Positions 24,581 to 32,737 of a stretch of DNA of 32,737 nucleotides are shown here, piece by piece. Under the pieces are notes generated by a model, which did not search any database, was not told the DNA's origin, and worked only from the letters and a program-made list of their open reading frames with translations. Made by a program: the position numbers and the translations under genes. Every line of letters starts with the position of its first letter. Position 1 is the first letter of the stretch. The DNA is from CAYUBI01 sp964443005 (lineage in GTDB: Bacteria; Margulisbacteria; Riflemargulisbacteria; GWF2-35-9; CAYUBI01): assembly GCA_964443005.1 (NCBI GenBank), contig CAYUBI010000010.1, positions 1-32,737 on the forward strand, read 5' to 3'.

Positions 24581-26119
24581 ATGATTGAACAATTACAAGA
24601 AAAGATGGGCATGGTCGAAGATATCCTGAAGCAAATCAAATTTGAAGAAGGACATAATCTTCAGTCTGAAGACGTAGGCATTGTGCTGGATTGTGGTGAT
24701 GGAATCGCGCGTGTTGCTGGACTGCCTGGTGTGTTAATGAGTGAAATGCTGGATTTTGGTGATAATGTTTTTGGTGTTGTGTTTAATTTGGAAGCTGAAG
24801 AAGTTGTTGCAATTATTTTGGAACGGCATGTAAAAGTAAAACAAGGTATGACTGTTCGGCGAACAGGTCGCATTTTGGAAATTGGTGTTGGCGAGCAATT
24901 GTTGGGGCGTGTTATTGATCCACTGGGTGTTCCGATGGATGGTAAAGGTGATATTCACTTTACTAAATTTAGGCCTATTGAAAATGCACCTCCAGGAGTT
25001 ATTGATCGTAAACCTGTTGATACGCCGCTTCAAACTGGATATTGCATGATTGATGCAACAGTTCCTATTGGGCATGGACAGCGTGAGTTGATTATTGGTG
25101 ACAGACAAACTGGGAAAACAGCACTTGCGATTGATACCATTATTAATCAAAAGGGAAAAGATGTGATTTGTGTATATGTCGCAATTGGTCAAAAAAATGC
25201 GACAGTATCCAAGATTCAAAAAATATTAAATGATTATGGTGCTTTGGACTATACAGTTGTGGTAAATGCGCCAGCATCAACACCGTCAGCTGCACAATTT
25301 TATGCGCCGTATTCAGGGTGTGCAATTGCTGAAGAATTTATGGAACAAGGGCGTCGGACGTTAATTGTATATGATGATTTAACAAAACATGCGCATGCTT
25401 ATCGCAACATTTCGTTATTGCTTCAACGGCCTCCAGGACGTGAAGCTTATCCTGGCGATGTATTTTTTGTTCATTCAAAATTGTTGGAACGTGCTGCTCA
25501 ATTAAATGATGCCAAAGGTGCAGGGTCCATGACTGCGCTTCCGATTATTGAAACACAGAATGGAGATATTTCATCCTATATTCCTACGAATGTTATTTCA
25601 ATTACAGATGGGCAAATTTTCTTATCAACTGAGTTATTTAATGCCAATATTCGCCCAGCTATGAGCCCGGGTGTGTCAGTTTCTCGAGTTGGAGGTGCAG
25701 CCCAGATTGCTGCAATGAAAAAAGTATCTGGTATTCTTCGAATTACATTGGCTCAGTTTAAGGAAAAAGAAAAATTCTCCTTGTTTTCAGCTGATTTGGA
25801 TGAAGCAACAACCCAACAGTTATTGCGCGGGCGTGTGTTAATTGAAGTTCTTAAGCAAAAACAACATAAACCGTATTACGTAATTGATCAAGTCATAATT
25901 TTGTATGCTGCAACGAATGGTTTTTTTGATAAAGTACCGTTGGAGCAAATGTATTATGCTATTGGCCAGTTTTTGTTGTTTTTTCAACGTATGGCAAAAG
26001 ATGTTTATCATCAGATTGAAGCTAAAAAAGATTTGACTGACGAAATTAAAAACGAATTAAATGTTATTATTCCGAGAATCATTAGCGATATTGGTGTGAT
26101 TCCGGATATGAAAGCATGA
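24581..26119 (+). CDS. atpA: ATP synthase F1 subunit alpha
   Basis: A 512-residue regulatory nucleotide-binding subunit of the F1 hexamer. The Walker A GDRQTGKT has Lys179. The arginine finger sits in SVSRVGGAAQI, and the LIVYDDLTKHAHAYR segment is family-typical. The N-terminal EDVGIVLDCGDGIARVAGL and the C-terminal helical domain are complete. The GGAGG ribosome site of this gene overlaps the end of atpH. Length is normal for the family. Confidence 0.97.
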   Translation: MIEQLQEKMGMVEDILKQIKFEEGHNLQSEDVGIVLDCGDGIARVAGLPGVLMSEMLDFGDNVFGVVFNLEAEEVVAIILERHVKVKQGMTVRRTGRILEIGVGEQLLGRVIDPLGVPMDGKGDIHFTKFRPIENAPPGVIDRKPVDTPLQTGYCMIDATVPIGHGQRELIIGDRQTGKTALAIDTIINQKGKDVICVYVAIGQKNATVSKIQKILNDYGALDYTVVVNAPASTPSAAQFYAPYSGCAIAEEFMEQGRRTLIVYDDLTKHAHAYRNISLLLQRPPGREAYPGDVFFVHSKLLERAAQLNDAKGAGSMTALPIIETQNGDISSYIPTNVISITDGQIFLSTELFNANIRPAMSPGVSVSRVGGAAQIAAMKKVSGILRITLAQFKEKEKFSLFSADLDEATTQQLLRGRVLIEVLKQKQHKPYYVIDQVIILYAATNGFFDKVPLEQMYYAIGQFLLFFQRMAKDVYHQIEAKKDLTDEIKNELNVIIPRIISDIGVIPDMKA

Positions 26120-26133
26120 AATAGAGGCGTTGT

Positions 26134-26940
26134 ATGAGTGATTCGCTACAGTTAAAACAACGATTAAAGAATATTTACGCAATTGGTGAGATCACTTATG
26201 CTATGCAAATCGTAGCTACAGTGACCATTGGCCGTGCACAAAAATTACTTAATTATTCTCGAAAAGTTCAAGCATATTATGATGAGCTATATGCAATAAA
26301 TGAGTTGTATAAGAAAAAAATGGCAGCACAAAGTCAGCAGGGATGGTTAATTGTTTTTCTTTCTGAAAAGGGCTTTTCAGGAACGTATAATCAGCAGCTT
26401 ATTCCCTTGATTCATCGAAACAATCCTGGGTATAAGTTGATTCTTGTTGGTGCACGCGGCAAAGATGTTTTTCATGCGCTTCGGTTAAAAGAAGATTTTT
26501 TTTCTCATGCAGCAGGCAAAGTTCCGACAGAAATTTCTGTGCTTCCATTGTATGAGTTTTTGCAAGAAAAGAAGTTTCCAATGCATTTGAAAGTAATTAC
26601 AAACAAATATGTGAATATGTTTGTTCAAAAACCAAAGATAGTCGATTTTTTTCCAGATCAATTGGAATTATTTTCGAATGCTAATATGACGCGCGAGATT
26701 TCGGATGAGCGAATTGATCAGGTTATTATTGAGAAATATGTCAAAGCTAAATTAATGTATTTTTTTGCACAAAACTTTGCAGGTGAAACAGCTGCTAAAT
26801 TGTTAATGATGAAAAATGCCGTTGATAGTGCCAAAAAATTAGGCGATGAGTTGGCGCTAAATATTTTCAAGGCTCGACAGCTTGCTATTACCCAAGATTT
26901 AATTGAAATTATTAGTGCATTTAAAGTATTAAGGAGATGA
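26134..26940 (+). CDS. atpG: ATP synthase F1 subunit gamma (short)
   Basis: The central rotating shaft, 268 residues, slightly shorter than the usual ~285. The N-terminal helix (LKQRLKNIYAIGEITYAMQIVA) and the C-terminal helix (NAVDSAKKLGDEL, ITQDLIEIISAF) form the coiled coil. The segment after the N-terminal MQIVA reads TVTIGRAQ, where most homologues have a basic AxKxRKAQ pattern, so a normally positive part of the shaft is neutral. AGAGGC serves as a weak ribosome site. Confidence 0.93.
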   Translation: MSDSLQLKQRLKNIYAIGEITYAMQIVATVTIGRAQKLLNYSRKVQAYYDELYAINELYKKKMAAQSQQGWLIVFLSEKGFSGTYNQQLIPLIHRNNPGYKLILVGARGKDVFHALRLKEDFFSHAAGKVPTEISVLPLYEFLQEKKFPMHLKVITNKYVNMFVQKPKIVDFFPDQLELFSNANMTREISDERIDQVIIEKYVKAKLMYFFAQNFAGETAAKLLMMKNAVDSAKKLGDELALNIFKARQLAITQDLIEIISAFKVLRR

Positions 26941-26943
26941 GCC

Positions 26944-28332
26944 ATGAATAAAGGAAAGATTTTGCAAGTTATTGGTCCAATTATTGACGCTAAATTTCCA
27001 CCAGATCAAGTGCCGGAATTGCGAAGCGCATTGCGAATTCCCATGAAAGATATAAGAACTGGCCAAGAAAAAGAAATTTTGGCCGAAGTTGCTTTGCAAA
27101 CCGAAGGCGGCGTTGTTAAGGCTGTGGCATTACATAGTACAGATAGTTTAGCGCGTGGTATGGATGTTATTGATACAGGACGGCCGTTGCAAATGCCAGT
27201 GGGACGTCAAGTGTTGGGGCGAATGTTTAATTCCTGTGGCGAATTAATTGATGGCGGGCCACCTTTAGAAAATATTGAATATTTTGACGTGCGTCGGGAA
27301 GCACCTAAATTTGAAGACCTTCAATTCCGTGATGAAATTTATGAAACAGGAATCAAGGTAATTGATTTGCTATCTCCATACGTAAAAGGTGGGAAAACAG
27401 GACTGTTTGGTGGAGCAGGTGTTGGAAAAACCGTTATTATTATGGAAATGATTCATAATATGGCAAAGCACCATGGGGGCATTTCGATTTTTGCTGGTGT
27501 TGGAGAGCGAACACGTGAAGGTAATGATTTATGGTTAGAAATGAATAAAACGGGTGTTATTGACAAAACAGTGCTTGTGTTTGGTCAAATGGGAGATTTG
27601 CCAGGCTCTCGTATTATTGTAGGTCAGTCAGCATTATCGCAAGCAGAGTATTTTCGGGATGTTGCCAAACAAGACGTATTATTCTTTATTGATAATATTT
27701 TTCGGTTTGTGCAAGCAGGTTCTGAGATTTCTACATTACTTGGCCGTATTCCTTCTGCTGTTGGATATCAGCCAACCTTGGATATTGAAATGGGGCGGTT
27801 AGAAGAACGAATTGCTTCAACTCGAAATGGATATATCACTTCGATTCAGGCTGTATATGTTCCAGCCGATGATTTAACTGATCCTGCTGCAGCTATCACG
27901 TTTAGTCATCTTGATTCTGTAACTGTTTTGTCACGAAAAGTTGTTGAAATGGGCATTTATCCAGCTGTTGATCCACTAGCTTCTTCTTCACGTATATTAG
28001 ATCCTGAAATCGTTGGAGAAGAGCATTACAACACAGCCCAAAATGTTAAGAAGGTGTTGCAACGCTACAATGAATTGCAAGATATTATATCTATTTTAGG
28101 AATTAGTGAACTTCCAGAAGAGGATCGTGTATTAGTAAATCGGGCACGAAAAATTAGAAATTTTCTTTCGCAGCCTTTTCATGTTTCAGAAACGTTTACT
28201 GGTCTTAAAGGACGATTTGTTCGCTTGGAAGATACGATTATAGGATTTAAGAAAATTTTGAGTGGAGAACTTGACGATATTCCTGAACAAAACTTTTTCA
28301 ATAAAGGTGGTATTGAGGAGGTTATTGGATAA
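26944..28332 (+). CDS. atpD: ATP synthase F1 subunit beta
   Basis: A 462-residue catalytic subunit. Walker A GGAGVGKT has Lys162, and the catalytic glutamate and neighbouring arginine are Glu188-Arg189 in GVGERTREGNDLW. The DELSEED lever reads ISELPEEDR. The nucleotide-binding IPSAVGYQPTL and the VPADDLTDPAAA signature are intact. It begins three bases after the atpG stop with AAGGAG upstream. Its stop overlaps the atpC ATG (TAATG). Confidence 0.98.
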   Translation: MNKGKILQVIGPIIDAKFPPDQVPELRSALRIPMKDIRTGQEKEILAEVALQTEGGVVKAVALHSTDSLARGMDVIDTGRPLQMPVGRQVLGRMFNSCGELIDGGPPLENIEYFDVRREAPKFEDLQFRDEIYETGIKVIDLLSPYVKGGKTGLFGGAGVGKTVIIMEMIHNMAKHHGGISIFAGVGERTREGNDLWLEMNKTGVIDKTVLVFGQMGDLPGSRIIVGQSALSQAEYFRDVAKQDVLFFIDNIFRFVQAGSEISTLLGRIPSAVGYQPTLDIEMGRLEERIASTRNGYITSIQAVYVPADDLTDPAAAITFSHLDSVTVLSRKVVEMGIYPAVDPLASSSRILDPEIVGEEHYNTAQNVKKVLQRYNELQDIISILGISELPEEDRVLVNRARKIRNFLSQPFHVSETFTGLKGRFVRLEDTIIGFKKILSGELDDIPEQNFFNKGGIEEVIG

Positions 28333-28598
28333 TGTATTTAATTGTCATGAATCCGACTGAATATGTATACCAAGACGAGGCATACAGCATTAGTGCACGG
28401 GCTCTTGACGGTGAAATTGTTTTTCAAGATCAACACGAAAATTATTTGACTGCTTTAAATGAAGGCGAGATTATTGTTAAAAAATTAAAGACGGATGTTG
28501 AAGTCCACCGTATTCCAGTGAAAGATCATTCCATTTTATTGATTCAAAATAATAAGNNNNNNNNNNAGGGATTTTTTATAGGCATTGGTTTTATTTAA
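28332..28598 (+). CDS. atpC: ATP synthase F1 subunit epsilon, 3' end lost in assembly gap
   Basis: The rotor-base/inhibitory subunit. About 75 residues are visible before the Ns: the N-terminal beta-sandwich domain (NPTEYVYQDEAYSISARALDGE, LTALNEGEIIVKK, ending LLIQNNK). The normal C-terminal pair of helices (about 45 residues more) is absent. The frame through the gap would end at 28598, but only the part up to 28556 is certain, because the real length and content of the gap are unknown. It could be a short epsilon, a truncated gene, or a collapsed region. GAGGAGG lies in the end of atpD, 10 bases before the ATG. Confidence 0.8.
   Translation: MYLIVMNPTEYVYQDEAYSISARALDGEIVFQDQHENYLTALNEGEIIVKKLKTDVEVHRIPVKDHSILLIQNNKXXXXGFFIGIGFI
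28557..28566. other. Scaffold gap (10 N) at the atpC/island junction
   Basis: Placeholder Ns exactly between the conserved atp operon and the helicase island. The join between the two is therefore a scaffolding inference. Confidence 0.95.
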
Positions 28599-28606
28599 AC
28601 CCAATG
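28581..28606 (+). terminator. Hairpin after the atp operon, possible terminator
   Basis: GCATTGG pairs with CCAATGC around an A/T-rich loop. What follows is AT-rich but not a clean T-run, so termination strength is doubtful. It sits where the atp operon should end. Confidence 0.4.
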
Positions 28607-28641
28607 CTTATAATTCTCTATGTCTATTCATTCGTGATACA

Positions 28642-28670
28642 TTGAGTATATCTGATCTTTTCAGTATACT
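28642..28670 (+). promoter_or_regulatory. Promoter for the helicase/DUF4391 module
   Basis: TTGAGT (28642-28647), 17-base spacer, TATACT (28665-28670). It leaves a leader of about 75 bases that shows no Shine-Dalgarno before the helicase ATG, unlike most genes in this window. Confidence 0.6.
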
Positions 28671-28753
28671 AGTTATATGCAAATACTCGATAGAAATTGG
28701 CTATTCATGCAATTGAAGCTTATTCACTTTAAGATTATTGTGTTTAATAGTTT

Positions 28754-31700
28754 ATGAAAATAATCGATAATATTAACGAAACGTTAAGAGATGACCTAAT
28801 TGTAGCTATTTTAAAAAATAGCAAGATTGCTATTGCTGCTTCGTGTTTTTCAATTTATGCATATCAGGAATTAAAAAAACAACTAGAAAATATCGAAAGT
28901 TTGAAGTTTATTTTTACATCGCCTTCCTTTACTGTGGATAAAGCAAAAAAAGAAAAACGAGAATTTTATATACCACAACTCAACCGTGAGAAAAGTCTTT
29001 ATGGTACAGAGTTTGAAGTAAAGCTGCGTAACGAATTAACCCAAAAGTCTATTGCAAAAGAATGTGCTGAATGGGTTCGGAAGAAAGCGACTTTTAAGTC
29101 AAACATTACTCAAGATAGTATGGGTGGTTTTATCAATGTTCAGAACGAAACTACTCGGCATACCTATATGCCCATCAATGGTTTTACTACGGTTGACATT
29201 GGCTGTGATAAAGGCAACAACATCTATAACATGGTCAATCGTTTTGAAGCACCCTATAGTGATGCGTATTTTAAGCTTTTTGATGAAGTATGGCATAATA
29301 GGGAAAAGCTAAAAGATGTGACAGCAGAGGTTCTTGAAAATATATCAACCGTATACCGAGAAAATCCGCCAGAATTTATTTACTTTGTTACGCTCTATAA
29401 TATTTTCAATGAGTTTTTAGAAAATATTTCTGAAGATGTTTTGCCAAATGAAGCAACAGGATTTAAGCAAAGTGCTATTTGGAACAAGCTCTATAACTTT
29501 CAAAAAGATGGTGTTCTTGCCATAATCAATAAATTAGAAAAATTTAACGGATGTATACTCGCGGACAGTGTGGGGCTTGGTAAAACTTATACTGCCCTCG
29601 GGGTTATTAAATATTATGAGAATCGAAACAAATCTGTATTAGTCCTGTGTCCAAAAAGATTATCAGATAATTGGTCTACTTATAAACTAAACTTACTTAA
29701 TAATCCAATAGCTGCTGATAGGCTTCGTTATGATGTTCTGTACCATACTGATTTATCACGAACACGAGGTTATTCAAATGGCATTCCTTTAGATCGTATT
29801 AATTGGGGTAATTATGATTTGGTTGTTATTGATGAGTCCCATAATTTTAGGAATGGCGGCCAAACGTACGGTATAGCTGGTGAAAATGAAAATAGATATC
29901 TAAAACTACTTAATCAAGTGATTAGAACTGGTGTTAAAACCAAAGTTCTCATGCTATCTGCAACACCTGTAAATAATCGTTTTAATGACTTAAAGAATCA
30001 ACTGGCACTTGCCTATGAAGGTGATGAGAGGTTAATCAATGAGAAGTTAAATACCAAGAAAAGCATTGATGTTATTTTTAGACGTGCTCAAATGTCTTTC
30101 AATAATTGGAGTGAATTGACTGTGAAAGAACGCACAACCAATAACCTTCTTAAAATGCTTGATTTTGACTTTTTTGAGGTTCTTGATAGCGTTACTATTG
30201 CTCGTTCAAGAAAACATATCGAACGATATTATGACACAACTGATATAGGAACTTTCCCAGAACGAAATAAACCAATTTCTCTTAGATGTGGATTAACTAC
30301 TTTAGCAGATGCCATCAACTATAGTGACATTTACAGCCAGTTAACATCACTTAATTTAGGTATCTACACACCATCTGAATATATTCTTGCTAGCAAGGTT
30401 GAAAAGTATGCAAAGCGCAATGCGACAAATATTGGAAATATGAGAGAAATGCAAGTGGGGCGGGAAATTGGGATTATGGTTCTTATGCGTATCAATCTTC
30501 TAAAGCGATTAGAAAGTTCTGTTCATGCTTTTAGATTGACGGTGAATCGTATTATCACGTTGATAGAACAAACGATGGATACAATTGAAAATTATGATTC
30601 TAACAAGATAATTGAGATGCAAGACCTTAGTGATGCTGATTTTGATATGGATGACCAAAACACAGACGTATTCTCATCTGGTAAAAAAGTAAAGATTGAA
30701 TTGTCTGATATGGATTATCAAACTTGGCTTGATGACTTAACTTCAGACCATTATGTCCTATCCAAACTGCTTCATGAAATGGATTTGATTACTCCAGAAC
30801 ATGACAAAAAACTTAATGTATTAATAGAAACAATTGAACAAAAGCTGGCACATCCCATAAATGAGAATAATAAAAAAATAATTATCTTTTCAGCGTTTTC
30901 AGATACGGTTGAGTATTTATATGCACATATCAGCAATAGTCTTTTAAAAAAACATGGCATACATTCAGCAATGGTTACTGGAAGTAATAATAGTAAGACA
31001 ACTATACCCAAGCTACATACTGACCTTAACACCATTCTTACTTGTTTCTCACCCATTTCAAAAGAGAAGCAGTTAATACTACCCAATGAAAAAGCTGATA
31101 TTGATATGTTGATTGCTACGGATTGCATATCCGAGGGGCAAAACCTCCAAGATTGTGATTTTCTTATTAATTACGATATTCATTGGAACCCCGTTCGTAT
31201 TATTCAACGATTTGGACGTATCGACCGTATTGGCAGTAAAAACAAAGTCATTCAATTGGTGAACTTTTGGGCAGATTTAGACTTGGATGATTACATAAAG
31301 TTAAAAACACGAGTTGAAACACGTATGAAAATCACGGTTATGACTGCTACTGGGGACGATAATCCTATTGATGAGGATCAGGGGGATTTAGATTATCGTA
31401 AGCAACAACTGGAACGACTTCAAAAAGAAGTTGTTGATATAGAAGATATGTCTGGCGGTGTTTCTATTATGGATTTGGGTCTTAATGAGTTCCGTATGGA
31501 TTTGATTGGCTATATAAAAGAAAACCCTGATTTAGATAAAACACCTTTTGGGATGCACACGATTGTTCCTGCCGATGGTGCAGAAATTAAATCGGGTGTT
31601 ATTTATATTCTAAAAAATATTAACAATGGTGTTAATGTTGAAAATCAAAATAGACTGCACCCTTTTTACATCGTTTACATTTCTGATGATGGCAAGGTGT

Positions 31701-31990
31701 TATCCAACCACCTTGAACCTAAGAAAACATTAGATATCCTGAGGCTTCTATGTAGAGGCAAAACAGAACCTATTACAGACCTATGCCGTCAATTTAATGA
31801 CAGTACTAACGATGGTAAGAAGATGACAAAATATTCTGACTTACTTGAAGAAACTATTTCTTCGATTATTCATGTGAATGAAGATAGTGATATTGATAGC
31901 CTTTTTAAGACAGGTGGCACAACTGCTCTTAGAACCAATATCAATGGGCTTAATGACTTTGAACTGATTTGTTTTGTGGTGGTTAAATAG
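28754..31990 (+). CDS. SNF2-type DNA helicase/translocase with PLD-like N-terminal region (defence-associated)
   Basis: A 1078-residue superfamily 2 ATPase. A PLD-like region (about 1-180) lacks a recognisable HxKxxxxD motif. The helicase core begins near 255: motif I ADSVGLGKT (Lys277), motif II DESH (360-363), motif III SAT (402-404). After a long helical insertion (about 430-680) the second RecA domain follows, with IIIFSAFSDTVEYL, ATDCISEGQNLQ and motif VI QRFGRIDRIG (from 818). Such proteins drive DNA translocation in restriction and phage-defence islands, often with methyltransferase and endonuclease genes. An in-frame stop just upstream fixes the start near 28754; there is no visible ribosome site. 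The next gene begins at the base after the stop. Signals differ from the housekeeping neighbours, consistent with transfer. Confidence 0.85.
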   Translation: MKIIDNINETLRDDLIVAILKNSKIAIAASCFSIYAYQELKKQLENIESLKFIFTSPSFTVDKAKKEKREFYIPQLNREKSLYGTEFEVKLRNELTQKSIAKECAEWVRKKATFKSNITQDSMGGFINVQNETTRHTYMPINGFTTVDIGCDKGNNIYNMVNRFEAPYSDAYFKLFDEVWHNREKLKDVTAEVLENISTVYRENPPEFIYFVTLYNIFNEFLENISEDVLPNEATGFKQSAIWNKLYNFQKDGVLAIINKLEKFNGCILADSVGLGKTYTALGVIKYYENRNKSVLVLCPKRLSDNWSTYKLNLLNNPIAADRLRYDVLYHTDLSRTRGYSNGIPLDRINWGNYDLVVIDESHNFRNGGQTYGIAGENENRYLKLLNQVIRTGVKTKVLMLSATPVNNRFNDLKNQLALAYEGDERLINEKLNTKKSIDVIFRRAQMSFNNWSELTVKERTTNNLLKMLDFDFFEVLDSVTIARSRKHIERYYDTTDIGTFPERNKPISLRCGLTTLADAINYSDIYSQLTSLNLGIYTPSEYILASKVEKYAKRNATNIGNMREMQVGREIGIMVLMRINLLKRLESSVHAFRLTVNRIITLIEQTMDTIENYDSNKIIEMQDLSDADFDMDDQNTDVFSSGKKVKIELSDMDYQTWLDDLTSDHYVLSKLLHEMDLITPEHDKKLNVLIETIEQKLAHPINENNKKIIIFSAFSDTVEYLYAHISNSLLKKHGIHSAMVTGSNNSKTTIPKLHTDLNTILTCFSPISKEKQLILPNEKADIDMLIATDCISEGQNLQDCDFLINYDIHWNPVRIIQRFGRIDRIGSKNKVIQLVNFWADLDLDDYIKLKTRVETRMKITVMTATGDDNPIDEDQGDLDYRKQQLERLQKEVVDIEDMSGGVSIMDLGLNEFRMDLIGYIKENPDLDKTPFGMHTIVPADGAEIKSGVIYILKNINNGVNVENQNRLHPFYIVYISDDGKVLSNHLEPKKTLDILRLLCRGKTEPITDLCRQFNDSTNDGKKMTKYSDLLEETISSIIHVNEDSDIDSLFKTGGTTALRTNINGLNDFELICFVVVK

Positions 31991-32674
31991 ATGATTGATT
32001 TTCCTAAAAACACCCTTTTTAACAAGAAGATTCCTAAACAAAAATTCTATGAGAAATTAGGGGTAGCTAATAAGCTGGAACAGCAATTTGTAAAAGAAAT
32101 TGATTCAATTTTTTGGAAAAATAAACTATCCCCTGAAACAATCAACATTAGCGTTGGTATAAATGTCATGGAAATAGAGATTTTTGAAGTTTTCTTAAAA
32201 GAACAAACTATTAGTAAAAATATACTAGAAGTGATAGATAGAGAAATACCCTATCACCTTGTTTTTATATTACGATATATGGATTTAGGGCAAATCTGGA
32301 TTAGTTACAAAGAAGGTAGTAAAAGCCGTGAAGGTAAGTTTAAGGTTGATAGTTTATATAAAACCGAATGGTTAAAATATGACGATTTAACTTTAACCCT
32401 TGATGGTCTTAATCTTGATAAGGTGTATGAAAACTTCATGCTGCAAGTGGCTGACGGCAAATTACAGCTTGAACAAGGTGCTGACATAAAGGATGCCGTT
32501 ACTAAAGCGAAAGAACAGGATAAACTAGGAGCATATATTATGAGCCTTGAAACCAAGATTAAAAATGAGAAACAATATAACCAGCAGGTGAAGTTGATGG
32601 GCGAATTAAGAAAAGCCAAGGCAAAGAACCCCCAGTCTGCTGGTGCAGACAGCCCCCTTATTCAGGGGGCCTAG
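31991..32674 (+). CDS. DUF4391 protein, C-terminus replaced by a repeat sequence
   Basis: A 227-residue protein. Its start abuts the helicase stop (TAGATG), so the pair is translationally coupled. Residues about 10-200 fit the DUF4391 family: KFYEKLGVANKLEQQF, NKLSPETINISVG, EIEIFEVFLKEQ and REIPYHLVFILRY. The family has no established activity but is found beside SNF2-like helicases and methyltransferase/restriction genes. The final ~15 residues (NPQSAGADSPLIQGA) are encoded by a hairpin-forming repeat that starts at 32625, so the natural end has been overwritten or extended. Whether function survives is unclear; the conserved body is complete. Confidence 0.75.
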   Translation: MIDFPKNTLFNKKIPKQKFYEKLGVANKLEQQFVKEIDSIFWKNKLSPETINISVGINVMEIEIFEVFLKEQTISKNILEVIDREIPYHLVFILRYMDLGQIWISYKEGSKSREGKFKVDSLYKTEWLKYDDLTLTLDGLNLDKVYENFMLQVADGKLQLEQGADIKDAVTKAKEQDKLGAYIMSLETKIKNEKQYNQQVKLMGELRKAKAKNPQSAGADSPLIQGA

Positions 32675-32737
32675 CTTGTTGAGTTAAGCGAGGATAGTGG
32701 AACAATTGGGCGATGAAGAGAACCCCCAGTCTGCTGG
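32625..32737. repeat. Hairpin-rich repeat element with 19-bp direct repeats at both ends, cut by the window edge
   Basis: AGAACCCCCAGTCTGCTGG occurs at 32625-32643 and again at 32719-32737, the last base of the window, with a period of 94 bases. Two hairpins follow the first copy: GTCTGC-TGGT-GCAGAC (32635-32650) and GCCCCCT-TATTC-AGGGGGC (32652-32670). The GC-rich composition contrasts with the AT-rich surroundings. It resembles palindromic MITE-like repeats I recall from gut Firmicutes genomes. An assembly break at such a repeat would explain where the window ends. Confidence 0.75.

Noticed and set aside
24734..25219. 161-residue frame antisense to atpA
   Set aside because: Lies wholly within a highly conserved gene and reads as Asn/Thr/His-rich shadow sequence.
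32625..32737. Direct repeats at the right edge as a CRISPR array
   Set aside because: Only two 19-base copies with a 75-base interval that contains its own hairpin; no spacer-like units or cas genes.

Overview
This is an AT-rich, tightly packed bacterial window that looks like a draft-assembly contig. It carries two 10-N scaffold gaps (3939-3948, 28557-28566), a partial gene at the left edge, and a right edge that stops inside a repeat. The organism is a diderm: it has an Omp85/TamA-type barrel protein and a 1658-residue TamB-type protein. It is chemotactic (methyl-accepting protein with tandem HAMP units) and makes an F-type ATP synthase and an aconitase. It also has a ClpC-type unfoldase, more typical of Firmicutes, Cyanobacteria and some candidate phyla than of classical Proteobacteria. 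I cannot fix the phylum; a deep-branching diderm lineage (for example Margulisbacteria- or Elusimicrobia-like) is a guess. The gut association suggested by the right-edge repeat is also only inference.

Layout. 1-1100: accessory strip with the tail of an Rpn-type nuclease/transposase gene, a shortened HEPN gene and two GC-richer non-coding islands. 1117-4448: promoter, aconitase and a translationally coupled ArsB/NhaD-like membrane transporter, followed by a PhnP-like metallo-beta-lactamase-fold hydrolase (to 5230). 5219-7065 (minus): secreted alpha/beta hydrolase and queC (preQ0 synthesis), overlapping each other and the hydrolase before them. 7149-7225: elongator tRNA-Met. 7361-12091: clpC with an N-terminal McsA-like zinc finger, a membrane-anchored NHL propeller protein and an EamA exporter. 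12081-12230 (minus): a 49-residue membrane protein with its own promoter and a strong Shine-Dalgarno. 12467-15633: secreted Cache protein, chemoreceptor, trmB. 15630-22392 (minus): tamB then tamA, the reverse of the E. coli order. 22545-28556+: complete atpBEFHAGDC operon whose last gene runs into the second gap. 28642-32737: SNF2-type helicase with a PLD-like N-terminal region plus a DUF4391 protein, the start of a probable restriction/phage-defence island cut off by the window edge.

Housekeeping genes read as three or four compact operons. Three convergent gene pairs overlap at their 3' ends, leaving no room for ordinary intrinsic terminators. The less ordinary parts are the zinc-finger-ClpC fusion, the unannotated small membrane protein, the Cache protein plus poly-HAMP receptor pair, and the truncated helicase/DUF4391 module with a palindromic repeat fused to its coding end.
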